From Strongylocentrotus droebachiensis (lineage: Eukaryota > Echinodermata > Echinoidea > Camarodonta > Strongylocentrotidae): a stretch of DNA of 64,000 nucleotides. This document shows positions 62,501 through 64,000 of this stretch, in pieces. The notes under the pieces are model-generated. The model did no database searches. It worked only from the letters and a program-made list of their open reading frames with translations, and had not been told where the DNA came from. Both the position numbers and the translations under genes were made by a program. Location: positions 1 through 64,000 of the forward strand of contig JAVYIG010006543.1 of the NCBI GenBank assembly GCA_035222895.1, written 5' to 3'. Numbering within the stretch: the stretch's first letter is position 1; every line of letters starts with the position of its first letter.

Positions 62501-63404
62501 ATTGCTCCTTGTTCATCAAAACATTATAGATAAAAAGCAGACAAGGAAATAGAAAGAAAGAAACATGCAGTCATTGGTGATGCAAACCTTGGAGGTTTTT
62601 CCTTATTGGCAGTCAACAGGAGTGAAAGTACAGACAAAAGATGCGGGGTTGTTTCACCTTTTGGTGCAGTAATGAAATAAACTACACTCTTCTTGATTTC
62701 GAGTAGACACATGAAAAGTGGTAGTGCATGGTACTTTCAACAGCAAATTTGATATAGTGATTACCACAACGATCTCTGATAATTATGATTTGTTTTAAGA
62801 TATGATAATACTGGTGTCATTCATCTTGATTATGGTGTCATTCATCTTGATTATAGCGATTCAACTTTTGGTGCTGAGGTGTCCTGTAGATGAGACTATT
62901 ACATGCCAATTCCGCGTCCATTTTCAAATTCATTTTACGCTCAAATGAAAGAAAATTGTTTTAGTGACATTTTCTTAACTGGCATGGACACACTACGATT
63001 TGTGGGACGATGAGATTTTTTCAAAATATATTTTCTTTCTAAGGCCATGTTTTTGCCAAAAGATGCTTACTTCCAAAAAGATATTTAGTTCATTTACTTC
63101 ATTTGAATTATGTATTAATAGATTTACAAAAAAGGAATTTATCCCTGAACTGTCATTATTTGTATTTAGAATGCAAGTTTTGACTTCTTTTTACCTGTTC
63201 AACGCCAAATGAAGATAAATATGTCAAAAGGGGCATTGTTTTCTCATCCCTTTTATCCTATTTATTGTCTTTGGAACTCAATTTGCACAGATATCAACGA
63301 TTGTTCTCTTGATCCTTGTGAGAATGGAGGAATTTGCAGTGATGGAGTGAACAACTTTACTTGTGCCTGCGATCCCGGCTATACTGGGCCTACGTGTGGA
63401 ACAG
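8360..63404 (+). CDS. Giant modular F5/8 type C (discoidin) / EGF-like protein gene, partial at both ends
   Basis: Forty exons joined by GT-AG introns give eight F5/8C domains and sixteen EGF-like domains. Each F5/8C is encoded by exons A, C and D with phases 1-0-0-1; each EGF is one phase 1-1 exon, so every domain can be duplicated or lost without breaking frame. Exons sum to 5,703 nt (1,901 codons) and all are open. Seen: splice sites, phases and frame conservation between copies that have diverged strongly in their introns. Known: F5/8C domains bind glycans or phospholipids and pair with EGFs in secreted proteins such as MFG-E8 and EDIL3, there in the order EGF then F5/8C; no RGD is present here. 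Inferred: an extracellular adhesion or recognition protein. No initiator, signal peptide, membrane segment, stop or promoter is visible, so the gene continues in both directions. Splitting into several genes is possible but no gene boundary is seen. Confidence 0.8.
8545..9331. repeat. Module 1 A-C intron with degenerate ~80-bp repeats
   Basis: Three to four diverged units of the type catttctatggcatgggttca ... gtcagtaatgaaagagtcaac lie between about 8595 and 8885; the fossil exon B follows. The same arrangement occurs in modules 2-5 and, shorter, in 6-8. Confidence 0.65.
9063..9148 (+). pseudogene. Fossil exon B in module 1 A-C intron
   Basis: An 86-nt segment bounded by a good acceptor (tactcag) and donor (AAG/gtaatg). 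Aligned with the open 85-nt copies at 45649 and 55423 it carries a one-base insertion and an in-frame TAA after the VENF codons. Exons A and C join in frame without it, so it is probably a dead exon. Inclusion would break the frame. Confidence 0.55.
9332..9487 (+). CDS. Module 1 F5/8C exon C
   Basis: 52 codons, phase 0-0, between ctacaag and gtaagt. It begins [16 protein letters not shown], the second strand region of F5/8C that follows QWIQ in the protein family. The usual Trp of the QWV motif is Cys here (HDQCVKSYK). [10 protein letters not shown] carries a conserved extra cysteine. Confidence 0.88.
9488..9992. other. Module 1 C-D intron
   Basis: Begins gtaagtttgttctctg and ends tttcattgaag. 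No other feature seen; conserved in all modules apart from small indels and the MITE in module 2. Confidence 0.6.
9993..10140 (+). CDS. Module 1 F5/8C exon D
   Basis: 49 codons plus one base, phase 0-1, between cattgaag and gtcagt. It encodes [14 protein letters not shown], then [11 protein letters not shown] and [10 protein letters not shown], the canonical F5/8C end except that the terminal cysteine after the IYG is Glu. Confidence 0.88.
10141..11932. repeat. Module 1 D-EGF intron with dispersed repeat
   Basis: Holds a dispersed repeat from about 10258 to 11490, with two TGACGTCA palindromes near 10840 and 10890, a CGCG-rich stretch near 10615-10665 and a tRNA-like segment at 11331-11395. 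Copies sit in the same intron of modules 2-6. Confidence 0.6.
11331..11395 (+). repeat. tRNA-derived SINE-like segment
   Basis: ggtatactggtcaaagcact followed by gctcccatt and agattcgattcgc resembles Pol III A and B boxes of a tRNA, most like a tRNA-Gly with CCC anticodon. The acceptor stem is absent, so it is not a working tRNA. Related copies at 21694, 25657, 29620, 33583 and, best preserved (agattcgattccga), 37067. Confidence 0.5.
11933..12046 (+). CDS. EGF-like domain 1
   Basis: 114-nt phase 1-1 exon between ttgcacag and gtaagat. Six cysteines in EGF spacing (C-x4-C-x5-C-x8-C-x-C-x8-C). It begins [10 protein letters not shown], so the fourth residue of the calcium-binding DIND start is Ile. 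GGTC fits the O-fucose consensus and [10 protein letters not shown] fits the EOGT consensus. Confidence 0.88.
12154..12786 (-). repeat. 3' LTR of Ty3/gypsy element
   Basis: 633 bp; minus-strand start TGTAGTGACTTGACC, end CCCTAAA. Differs from the other LTR at 12587 (A versus C at 17576) and 12606 (C versus A at 17595). Confidence 0.92.
12791..12799 (-). other. Polypurine tract of Ty3/gypsy element
   Basis: Minus-strand AGAGGGGAG four bases before the 3' LTR, where plus-strand priming is expected. Confidence 0.7.
12921..16278 (-). pseudogene. pol: pol of Ty3/gypsy element, frameshifted near its end
   Basis: The first 933 codons (16278 to 13477) contain protease DTG (residues 68-70), reverse transcriptase with YLDD (370-373), RNase H (D523, E564, TDHKPL at 588), integrase zinc site H710/H714/C744/C747 and catalytic D776, D835, E871. 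All catalytic residues are present. Near 13500 the frame changes by one base; the rest continues in the other frame to 12921 with the integrase GPY/F-type module ([10 protein letters not shown]) and a repeat-rich tail. Pol probably starts by -1 frameshift from gag rather than at its own ATG. Order protease-RT-RNase H-integrase fixes the Ty3/gypsy type. No envelope gene. Confidence 0.92.
13018..13121 (-). repeat. 21-bp tandem repeat in pol tail
   Basis: About five copies of a 21-bp unit (gcaggatccagtgctaacgg...) encoding LALDPAP repeats. Length is a multiple of three, so frame is kept. Confidence 0.85.
16161..17072 (-). pseudogene. gag: gag of Ty3/gypsy element, interrupted by one stop
   Basis: Start ATG at 17072, reading [18 protein letters not shown], then capsid-like [20 protein letters not shown]. 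An in-frame TAA at 16731-16733 interrupts it after LLTSEE; the same frame continues with [15 protein letters not shown], usual for this family, to 16161. The C-terminal part has an Arg/Ser-rich stretch and a C-x2-H...C-x3-C cluster (CWYHWKHG, then CISPC) in place of a CCHC knuckle. The last ~118 nt overlap pol, which is in the -1 frame. Capsid/nucleocapsid role is from family knowledge. Confidence 0.85.
17124..17141 (-). other. Primer-binding site of Ty3/gypsy element
   Basis: Minus-strand TGGTGATCCCGACGTGAT one base inside the 5' LTR. The TGG start matches a tRNA 3' CCA end. The tRNA species was not determined. Confidence 0.75.
17143..17775 (-). repeat. 5' LTR of Ty3/gypsy element
   Basis: 633 bp, starts TGTAGTGACT on the minus strand and abuts the AAAG target duplication at 17776-17779. 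Should hold the element promoter; no TATA box was pinned down. Confidence 0.92.
17780..17965. other. Recombination junction: EGF tail fused to F5/8C upstream intron
   Basis: The EGF-unit tail (catgcagtcattggtgagga) runs into the exon A upstream sequence (agcccggattgtaatacaca) near 17840. The same junction occurs near 22575, 26538, 30501 and 34462. Confidence 0.65.
17966..18150 (+). CDS. Module 2 F5/8C exon A
   Basis: 185 nt with the same splice context as module 1 exon A. It encodes [17 protein letters not shown] through NQWIQ. It is the first exon 3' of the Ty3/gypsy insertion; the acceptor lies 186 bp beyond the target-site duplication and appears undamaged. Confidence 0.88.
18669..18754 (+). 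pseudogene. Fossil exon B in module 2
   Basis: 86-nt copy with the same one-base insertion and in-frame stop as module 1, and an intact-looking AAG/gtaatg donor. Confidence 0.5.
18939..19094 (+). CDS. Module 2 F5/8C exon C
   Basis: 156 nt, phase 0-0. Same HDQCVKSYK as module 1 (Cys for the conserved Trp), showing modules 1 and 2 are sister copies. It ends STNPAYDK before gtaagt. Confidence 0.88.
19291..20042. mobile_element. Hairpin-rich MITE in module 2 C-D intron
   Basis: About 752 bp with terminal inverted repeats ACCCCATTCACAGTGG / inverse. Absent from the same place in modules 1 and 3-6 (empty site ctgcttagttacac). Contains palindromes of GCAGCGGGAC/GTCCCGCTGC and TAGCGATA-type motifs. 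No transposase. Target duplication unclear (gat/att); superfamily not assigned. Confidence 0.85.
19312..19356. repeat. 45-bp perfect palindrome in MITE
   Basis: 22-bp arms around one T: the arm reads AACACCGCGACAGCAGCGGG and two more bases. A related palindrome lies at about 19449-19491. Confidence 0.9.
20357..20504 (+). CDS. Module 2 F5/8C exon D
   Basis: 148 nt, phase 0-1. [14 protein letters not shown] to [11 protein letters not shown]: the usual GEG is GVG in this copy only. Its acceptor is 315 bp downstream of the MITE at 19291-20042. Confidence 0.87.
20505..22293. repeat. Module 2 D-EGF intron
   Basis: Copy of 10141-11932 with small differences; includes the SINE-like segment at 21694 and a long A run near 22083. 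No added exon. Confidence 0.6.
22294..22407 (+). CDS. EGF-like domain 2
   Basis: 114-nt phase 1-1 exon. [16 protein letters not shown] start, six cysteines, C-x-D-x4-F-x-C-x-C Asp/Asn hydroxylation pattern. O-fucose (GGTC) and EOGT (GYTGPTC) consensus sites are present. Confidence 0.9.
22699..22883 (+). CDS. Module 3 F5/8C exon A
   Basis: 185 nt. Differs from module 2 by a few residues (SANHGAK, LVRDGN, ARRNDAN). Identical at the protein level to modules 4 and 5. Confidence 0.88.
23373..23458 (+). pseudogene. Fossil exon B in module 3
   Basis: 86-nt copy with the shared insertion and TAA; donor AAG/gtaatg kept. Confidence 0.5.
23642..23797 (+). CDS. Module 3 F5/8C exon C
   Basis: 156 nt, phase 0-0. 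[16 protein letters not shown], then [16 protein letters not shown]: the conserved Trp is retained, unlike modules 1 and 2. Confidence 0.88.
24299..24446 (+). CDS. Module 3 F5/8C exon D
   Basis: 148 nt, phase 0-1. The loop before the last strand reads [17 protein letters not shown]; modules 1 and 2 have [10 protein letters not shown]. This is the variable loop of the domain. Confidence 0.88.
26257..26370 (+). CDS. EGF-like domain 3
   Basis: 114-nt phase 1-1 exon with the same peptide as EGF 2, including the O-fucose, EOGT and hydroxylation consensus sites. Confidence 0.9.
26662..26846 (+). CDS. Module 4 F5/8C exon A
   Basis: Copy of module 3 exon A exactly 3,963 bp downstream; same peptide. 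Confidence 0.85.
27336..27421 (+). pseudogene. Fossil exon B in module 4
   Basis: Same 86-nt broken copy as module 3, 3,963 bp downstream. Confidence 0.48.
27605..27760 (+). CDS. Module 4 F5/8C exon C
   Basis: Same peptide as module 3; one synonymous C/T difference was seen near the start (CTC versus CTT in VDLL). Confidence 0.85.
28262..28409 (+). CDS. Module 4 F5/8C exon D
   Basis: Same peptide as module 3 exon D, phase 0-1. Confidence 0.85.
30220..30333 (+). CDS. EGF-like domain 4
   Basis: Same peptide as EGF 2 and 3, phase 1-1. Confidence 0.87.
30625..30809 (+). CDS. Module 5 F5/8C exon A
   Basis: Third copy in the 3,963-bp series; same peptide as modules 3 and 4. Confidence 0.85.
31299..31384 (+). 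pseudogene. Fossil exon B in module 5
   Basis: Same 86-nt broken copy as modules 3 and 4. Confidence 0.48.
31568..31723 (+). CDS. Module 5 F5/8C exon C
   Basis: Same peptide as module 4 exon C, phase 0-0. Confidence 0.85.
32225..32372 (+). CDS. Module 5 F5/8C exon D
   Basis: Same peptide as module 3 exon D, phase 0-1. Confidence 0.85.
34183..34296 (+). CDS. EGF-like domain 5
   Basis: 114-nt phase 1-1 exon; like EGF 2-4 except VNAFTC (Thr to Ala). GGTC and GYTGPTC consensus sites retained. Confidence 0.9.
34589..34773 (+). CDS. Module 6 F5/8C exon A
   Basis: 185 nt. [11 protein letters not shown] and [15 protein letters not shown] distinguish it from modules 1-5. Donor gtaaaa lies in an A-rich run. 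Confidence 0.87.
34774..35367. other. Module 6 A-C intron
   Basis: Shorter than in modules 1-5 because about two of the degenerate ~80-bp repeats are missing; holds fossil exon B. Confidence 0.6.
35098..35183 (+). pseudogene. Fossil exon B in module 6
   Basis: 86-nt copy. The TAA codon is changed, but the one-base insertion remains and the donor is AAG/gcaatg, so this copy is decaying differently from the others. Confidence 0.48.
35368..35523 (+). CDS. Module 6 F5/8C exon C
   Basis: 156 nt, phase 0-0. [16 protein letters not shown], then [17 protein letters not shown]. Confidence 0.88.
36005..36152 (+). CDS. Module 6 F5/8C exon D
   Basis: 148 nt, phase 0-1. [32 protein letters not shown]: a third version of the variable loop. 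Donor gtaagt. Confidence 0.88.
36153..38133. repeat. Module 6 D-EGF intron with extra sequence and an exonless EGF unit
   Basis: Contains the dispersed repeat (with a unique insert at about 36675-36870), the best-preserved tRNA-like segment (37067-37131), then an EGF-unit body that lacks its exon (37240-37640) followed by a normal one. Confidence 0.65.
37240..37640 (+). pseudogene. EGF repeat unit that lost its exon
   Basis: The unit's leader (ggtgctgaggtgtctcatgcc, then cgttttgtgagatgatgag) passes near 37447-37455 directly into the unit's tail (ggcagtcaacaggagtgaaag). The roughly 0.6 kb that normally includes the EGF exon is missing. Confidence 0.65.
38134..38238 (+). CDS. EGF-like domain 6a with shortened start
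   Basis: 105 nt, nine fewer than every other EGF exon, phase 1-1 kept. The exon starts directly at the D-C of the motif, so the residues I-N-D that belong to the calcium-binding start are missing; all six cysteines remain. GGIC replaces GGTC, losing the O-fucose consensus. Confidence 0.83.
39062..39175 (+). CDS. EGF-like domain 6b
   Basis: 114-nt phase 1-1 exon with the full DINDC start. CACYPGYTG has Tyr for the usual Asp. Donor gtaatat. It lies 928 bp after EGF 6a. Confidence 0.87.
39894..40062 (+). repeat. 169-nt uninterrupted purine tract
   Basis: Every base from 39894 to 40062 is A or G. The duplicated spacer before module 8 lacks it. Its open frames (Lys/Glu/Arg-rich on plus, Phe/Leu/Ser-rich on minus) are artefacts. 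Confidence 0.95.
40375..41425. repeat. ~110-bp CGCGCTTCGCGCG minisatellite, interrupted
   Basis: Units combine tcagataaggattaacagtc, a cgaatcgtcttctttc segment and a short hairpin (ccgcgcttcgcgcggg). Copies near 40480, 40590, 40695 and 41360, split by the MITE at 40759-41288. Confidence 0.75.
40759..41288. mobile_element. MITE with TTAA target duplication
   Basis: 530 bp with terminal inverted repeats AGGTACTATGTCCC / inverse, flanked on both sides by TTAA (40755-40758 and 41289-41292). The module 8 spacer has no insertion at the matching place (near 50818). TTAA duplication is typical of piggyBac-type elements. Contains an unrecognised 92-codon frame (40859-41137) that does not look like a transposase. 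Confidence 0.82.
42471..43789. repeat. 5' flank of module 7
   Basis: Diverged copy of 6606-8359, including the ~75-bp tandem units at 42830-43085. No exon seen. Confidence 0.7.
43790..43968 (+). CDS. Module 7 F5/8C exon A
   Basis: 179 nt (two codons shorter). [18 protein letters not shown], then a variable segment [13 protein letters not shown] with an N-F-T sequon, ending KQWIQ. Clearly the same exon as modules 1-6 but strongly diverged. Confidence 0.88.
45030..45083. repeat. 54-bp perfect palindrome
   Basis: Two 27-bp arms meeting at gtcgac; arm begins GGCCCGAATTCACAAAGGAG. A damaged copy stands in module 8 near 54933-54987. Confidence 0.95.
45649..45733 (+). pseudogene. Fossil exon B in module 7, reading frame still open
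   Basis: 85 nt, one base shorter than modules 1-6, giving 28 open codons ending [14 protein letters not shown]. The donor position is AAG/ataatg, not GT, so ordinary splicing is unlikely. The NIALGG stretch recalls fucolectin-type domain starts; that is inference only. Confidence 0.5.
45906..46061 (+). CDS. Module 7 F5/8C exon C
   Basis: 156 nt, phase 0-0. [16 protein letters not shown], then [16 protein letters not shown]. Donor gtaagt follows GACAGT. Confidence 0.88.
46558..46693 (+). CDS. Module 7 F5/8C exon D
   Basis: 136 nt, phase 0-1, four codons shorter at the end (stops at IYGEG). [30 protein letters not shown]. Confidence 0.88.
46931..48331. mobile_element. Foldback element built of ACTGG/CCAGT repeats
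   Basis: About 1.4 kb. Ends are inverted repeats (CCCAGGTCGGAATTCCAGTT / inverse with one mismatch). The left arm (to about 47260) is dense in ttaccagttga, the right arm (from about 47651) in its inverse tcaactggta; an AT-rich core lies between. Flanked by TT on both sides; module 8 shows the empty site at 56709 (cctttcgttataattgacag). The frames at 46895-47152 and 47067-47291 are repeat artefacts. No transposase. Confidence 0.85.
48345..48780. repeat. Dispersed repeat before EGF 7 unit
   Basis: Shares tgggaggagcattttatgaaatg and tcacctaattcgtcaaagtgacg with 3651-4800 and 42290-42420. It replaces the region where module 8 has EGF 8a. Confidence 0.6.
49265..49378 (+). CDS. EGF-like domain 7
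   Basis: 114-nt phase 1-1 exon, [10 protein letters not shown] start, six cysteines, GGIC (no O-fucose consensus), GYTGPTC kept. It is 2.57 kb after exon D because of the foldback element and other repeats in the intron. Confidence 0.9.
49926..52310. repeat. Spacer before module 8
   Basis: Second copy of 39730-42470. Starts with a G/C-rich stretch (49960-50090) carrying ggatccgcccctg. The CGCGCTTCGCGCG minisatellite is longer here, about seven units between 50455 and 51245, with G runs near 50778 and 51119. Uninterrupted by the TTAA MITE. Confidence 0.7.
52311..53655. repeat. 5' flank of module 8
   Basis: Copy of 42471-43789 and, more distantly, 6606-8359. No exon seen. Confidence 0.7.
53656..53840 (+). 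CDS. Module 8 F5/8C exon A
   Basis: 185 nt. [18 protein letters not shown], variable segment [16 protein letters not shown], and an extra cysteine in [12 protein letters not shown] before KQWIQ. Confidence 0.88.
53841..55679. other. Module 8 A-C intron
   Basis: Copy of the module 7 intron, with a 31-bp addition near 54079 and a ~100-bp deletion near 55150 that removes one ~80-bp repeat. Fossil exon B at 55423-55507. Confidence 0.6.
55423..55507 (+). pseudogene. Fossil exon B in module 8, reading frame still open
   Basis: 85-nt open copy matching module 7, ending [11 protein letters not shown], with the same non-GT donor position (AAG/ataatg). Confidence 0.5.
55680..55841 (+). CDS. Module 8 F5/8C exon C
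   Basis: 162 nt (two codons longer than other copies), phase 0-0. [35 protein letters not shown]. The extra residues lie in the loop before the conserved WV. Confidence 0.88.
56337..56472 (+). CDS. Module 8 F5/8C exon D
   Basis: 136 nt, phase 0-1. [42 protein letters not shown]. It is the last discoidin exon in the window. Confidence 0.88.
56721..56834 (+). CDS. EGF-like domain 8a
   Basis: 114-nt phase 1-1 exon only 248 bp after F5/8C exon D, preceded by an unusual acceptor context (ataattgacag) instead of the common tttgcacag. SDEVNTFTC and PTCET distinguish it. The homologous spot in module 7 is occupied by the foldback element, so this EGF has no module 7 partner. Confidence 0.85.
57655..57768 (+). 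CDS. EGF-like domain 8b
   Basis: 114-nt phase 1-1 exon. [16 protein letters not shown], then GDGVNTFTC. Six cysteines; EOGT consensus present. Confidence 0.89.
58590..58703 (+). CDS. EGF-like domain 8c
   Basis: 114-nt phase 1-1 exon. [10 protein letters not shown] and GYIGLTC: Thr to Ile removes the EOGT consensus. Confidence 0.89.
59525..59638 (+). CDS. EGF-like domain 8d
   Basis: 114-nt phase 1-1 exon. [10 protein letters not shown] and GVNNFTC, which creates an N-F-T sequon. Confidence 0.89.
60462..60575 (+). CDS. EGF-like domain 8e
   Basis: 114-nt phase 1-1 exon, same peptide as 8d including the N-F-T sequon. Confidence 0.88.
61399..61512 (+). CDS. EGF-like domain 8f
   Basis: 114-nt phase 1-1 exon, same peptide as 8d. 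Confidence 0.88.
62335..62448 (+). CDS. EGF-like domain 8g
   Basis: 114-nt phase 1-1 exon. [10 protein letters not shown] and GYIGPTC: copy of 8c, with Pro restored or never lost. Confidence 0.88.
62813..62854 (+). repeat. 21-bp tandem duplication
   Basis: ggtgtcattcatcttgatta plus one base occurs twice in a row; the parental unit near 59070 has it once. It explains the 956-bp spacing. Confidence 0.9.
63291..63404 (+). CDS. EGF-like domain 8h
   Basis: 114-nt phase 1-1 exon, same peptide as 8d with the N-F-T sequon. The gene continues past the window: the following unit is cut at 64000. Confidence 0.88.
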
Positions 63405-64000
63405 GTAAGATATAGAGTCAAAGCAGATTACATACCTTCACTCTTTATATAAAACAATTGCTCCTTGTTCATCAAAACATTATAGATAAAAAGCAGACAA
63501 GGAAATAGAAAGAAAGAAACATGCAGTCATTGGTGATGAAAACTTTGAAGGTTTTTCTTGATGGGCAGTCAACAGGAGTGAAATAACAGACAAAAGATGC
63601 GAAGGTGTTTCACCTTTTGGTGCAGTAATGAAATAAACTACACTCTTCTTGATTTCGAGTAGACACATGAGAAGTGGTAGTGCATGGTACTTTTAAGAGC
63701 AAATTTGATATAGTGATTACCACAACGATCTCTGATAATTATGATTTGTTTTAAGATATGATAATACTGGTTTGATTCATCATGATTATAGCGATTAAAC
63801 TTTTGGTGCTGTGGTGTCCTGTAGATCAGACTATCCCATGCCATTTCCGCGTCCATTTTCAAATTTATTTCACGCCCAAATGAAAGAAATTTGTTTTAGT
63901 GACTTTTTCTTAACTGGCATGGACACACTACGTTTTGTGAGACGATGAGATTTTTTCAAAATATATTTTTATTTCTAAGGCCATGTTTTTGAAAAAAGAT

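Larger units (their letters stand above)
56835..64000 (+). repeat. Tandem EGF units of ~935 bp
   Basis: Successive EGF exons start 934, 935, 935, 937, 937, 936 and 956 bp apart. Each unit ends with a conserved non-coding tail (agtcaacaggagtgaaa ... gattaccacaacgatctctg). Units at 58.2-59.8 kb recur at 62.0-63.5 kb at an offset of 3,745 bp. Confidence 0.9.

Noticed and set aside
58779-63668. Minus-strand 62-codon frame ([13 protein letters not shown]...) recurring in every EGF unit, also at 39251 and 49453
   Set aside because: It is copied with the unit's non-coding tail; hydrophobic appearance comes from AT-rich sequence, and no splice or codon signature supports it.
59872-63862. Minus-strand 74-codon frame ([12 protein letters not shown]...) in EGF unit tails
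   Set aside because: Same reason: repeat-borne, breaks differ among units, no known domain.

Overview
This is an animal (eukaryotic) genomic window, AT-rich and intron-rich. There are no bacterial gene layouts, ribosome-binding sites or long single-exon host genes. The repeat content (Ty3/gypsy with chromodomain-free pol, decayed non-LTR retrotransposons, many MITE/foldback elements, a tRNA-derived SINE-like repeat) and the host protein (discoidin plus EGF modules) suggest a marine invertebrate, most likely a deuterostome such as an echinoderm or hemichordate. The species cannot be read from the sequence.

From about 8.36 kb to the right edge the window is occupied by one + strand gene, incomplete at both ends. 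Exons inferred from splice sites and conserved reading frames form eight F5/8 type C (discoidin) domains, each split over three exons (A, C, D; phases 1-0-0-1), and sixteen single-exon EGF-like domains (phase 1-1). Order: [F5/8C-EGF] x5, F5/8C-EGF-EGF, F5/8C-EGF, F5/8C followed by at least eight EGFs. The 40 exons total 5,703 nt, that is 1,901 codons, all in frame. No start codon, signal peptide, transmembrane segment or stop codon lies in the window. The likely product is a very long extracellular, lectin- or adhesion-like protein. Domain families are known; the role is inferred.

Layout: 1-6.6 kb is repeat-rich DNA with no host exon (rearranged inverted repeats, a 283-bp MITE, two decayed LINE fragments). 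6.6-39.7 kb holds modules 1-6, spaced about 3.96 kb apart once two insertions are removed: a young antisense Ty3/gypsy element (12154-17775) after module 1 and a hairpin-rich MITE (19291-20042) in module 2. About 21.73-33.59 kb is three nearly identical 3,963-bp copies. 39.7-56.5 kb holds modules 7 and 8, a diverged ~9.9-kb duplication carrying its own MITE, palindrome and foldback insertions. 56.7-64 kb is a tandem array of ~935-bp EGF units that itself contains a ~3.75-kb higher-order duplication.

The main interest is a multidomain gene growing by repeated unequal exchange at two scales (F5/8C-EGF units and EGF-only units), with consistent differences between old and young units: rearranged cysteines in the discoidin fold, loss or gain of glycosylation consensus sites in EGFs, a decayed fossil exon in every discoidin intron, an EGF unit that lost its exon, and paired occupied/empty sites that date mobile elements.
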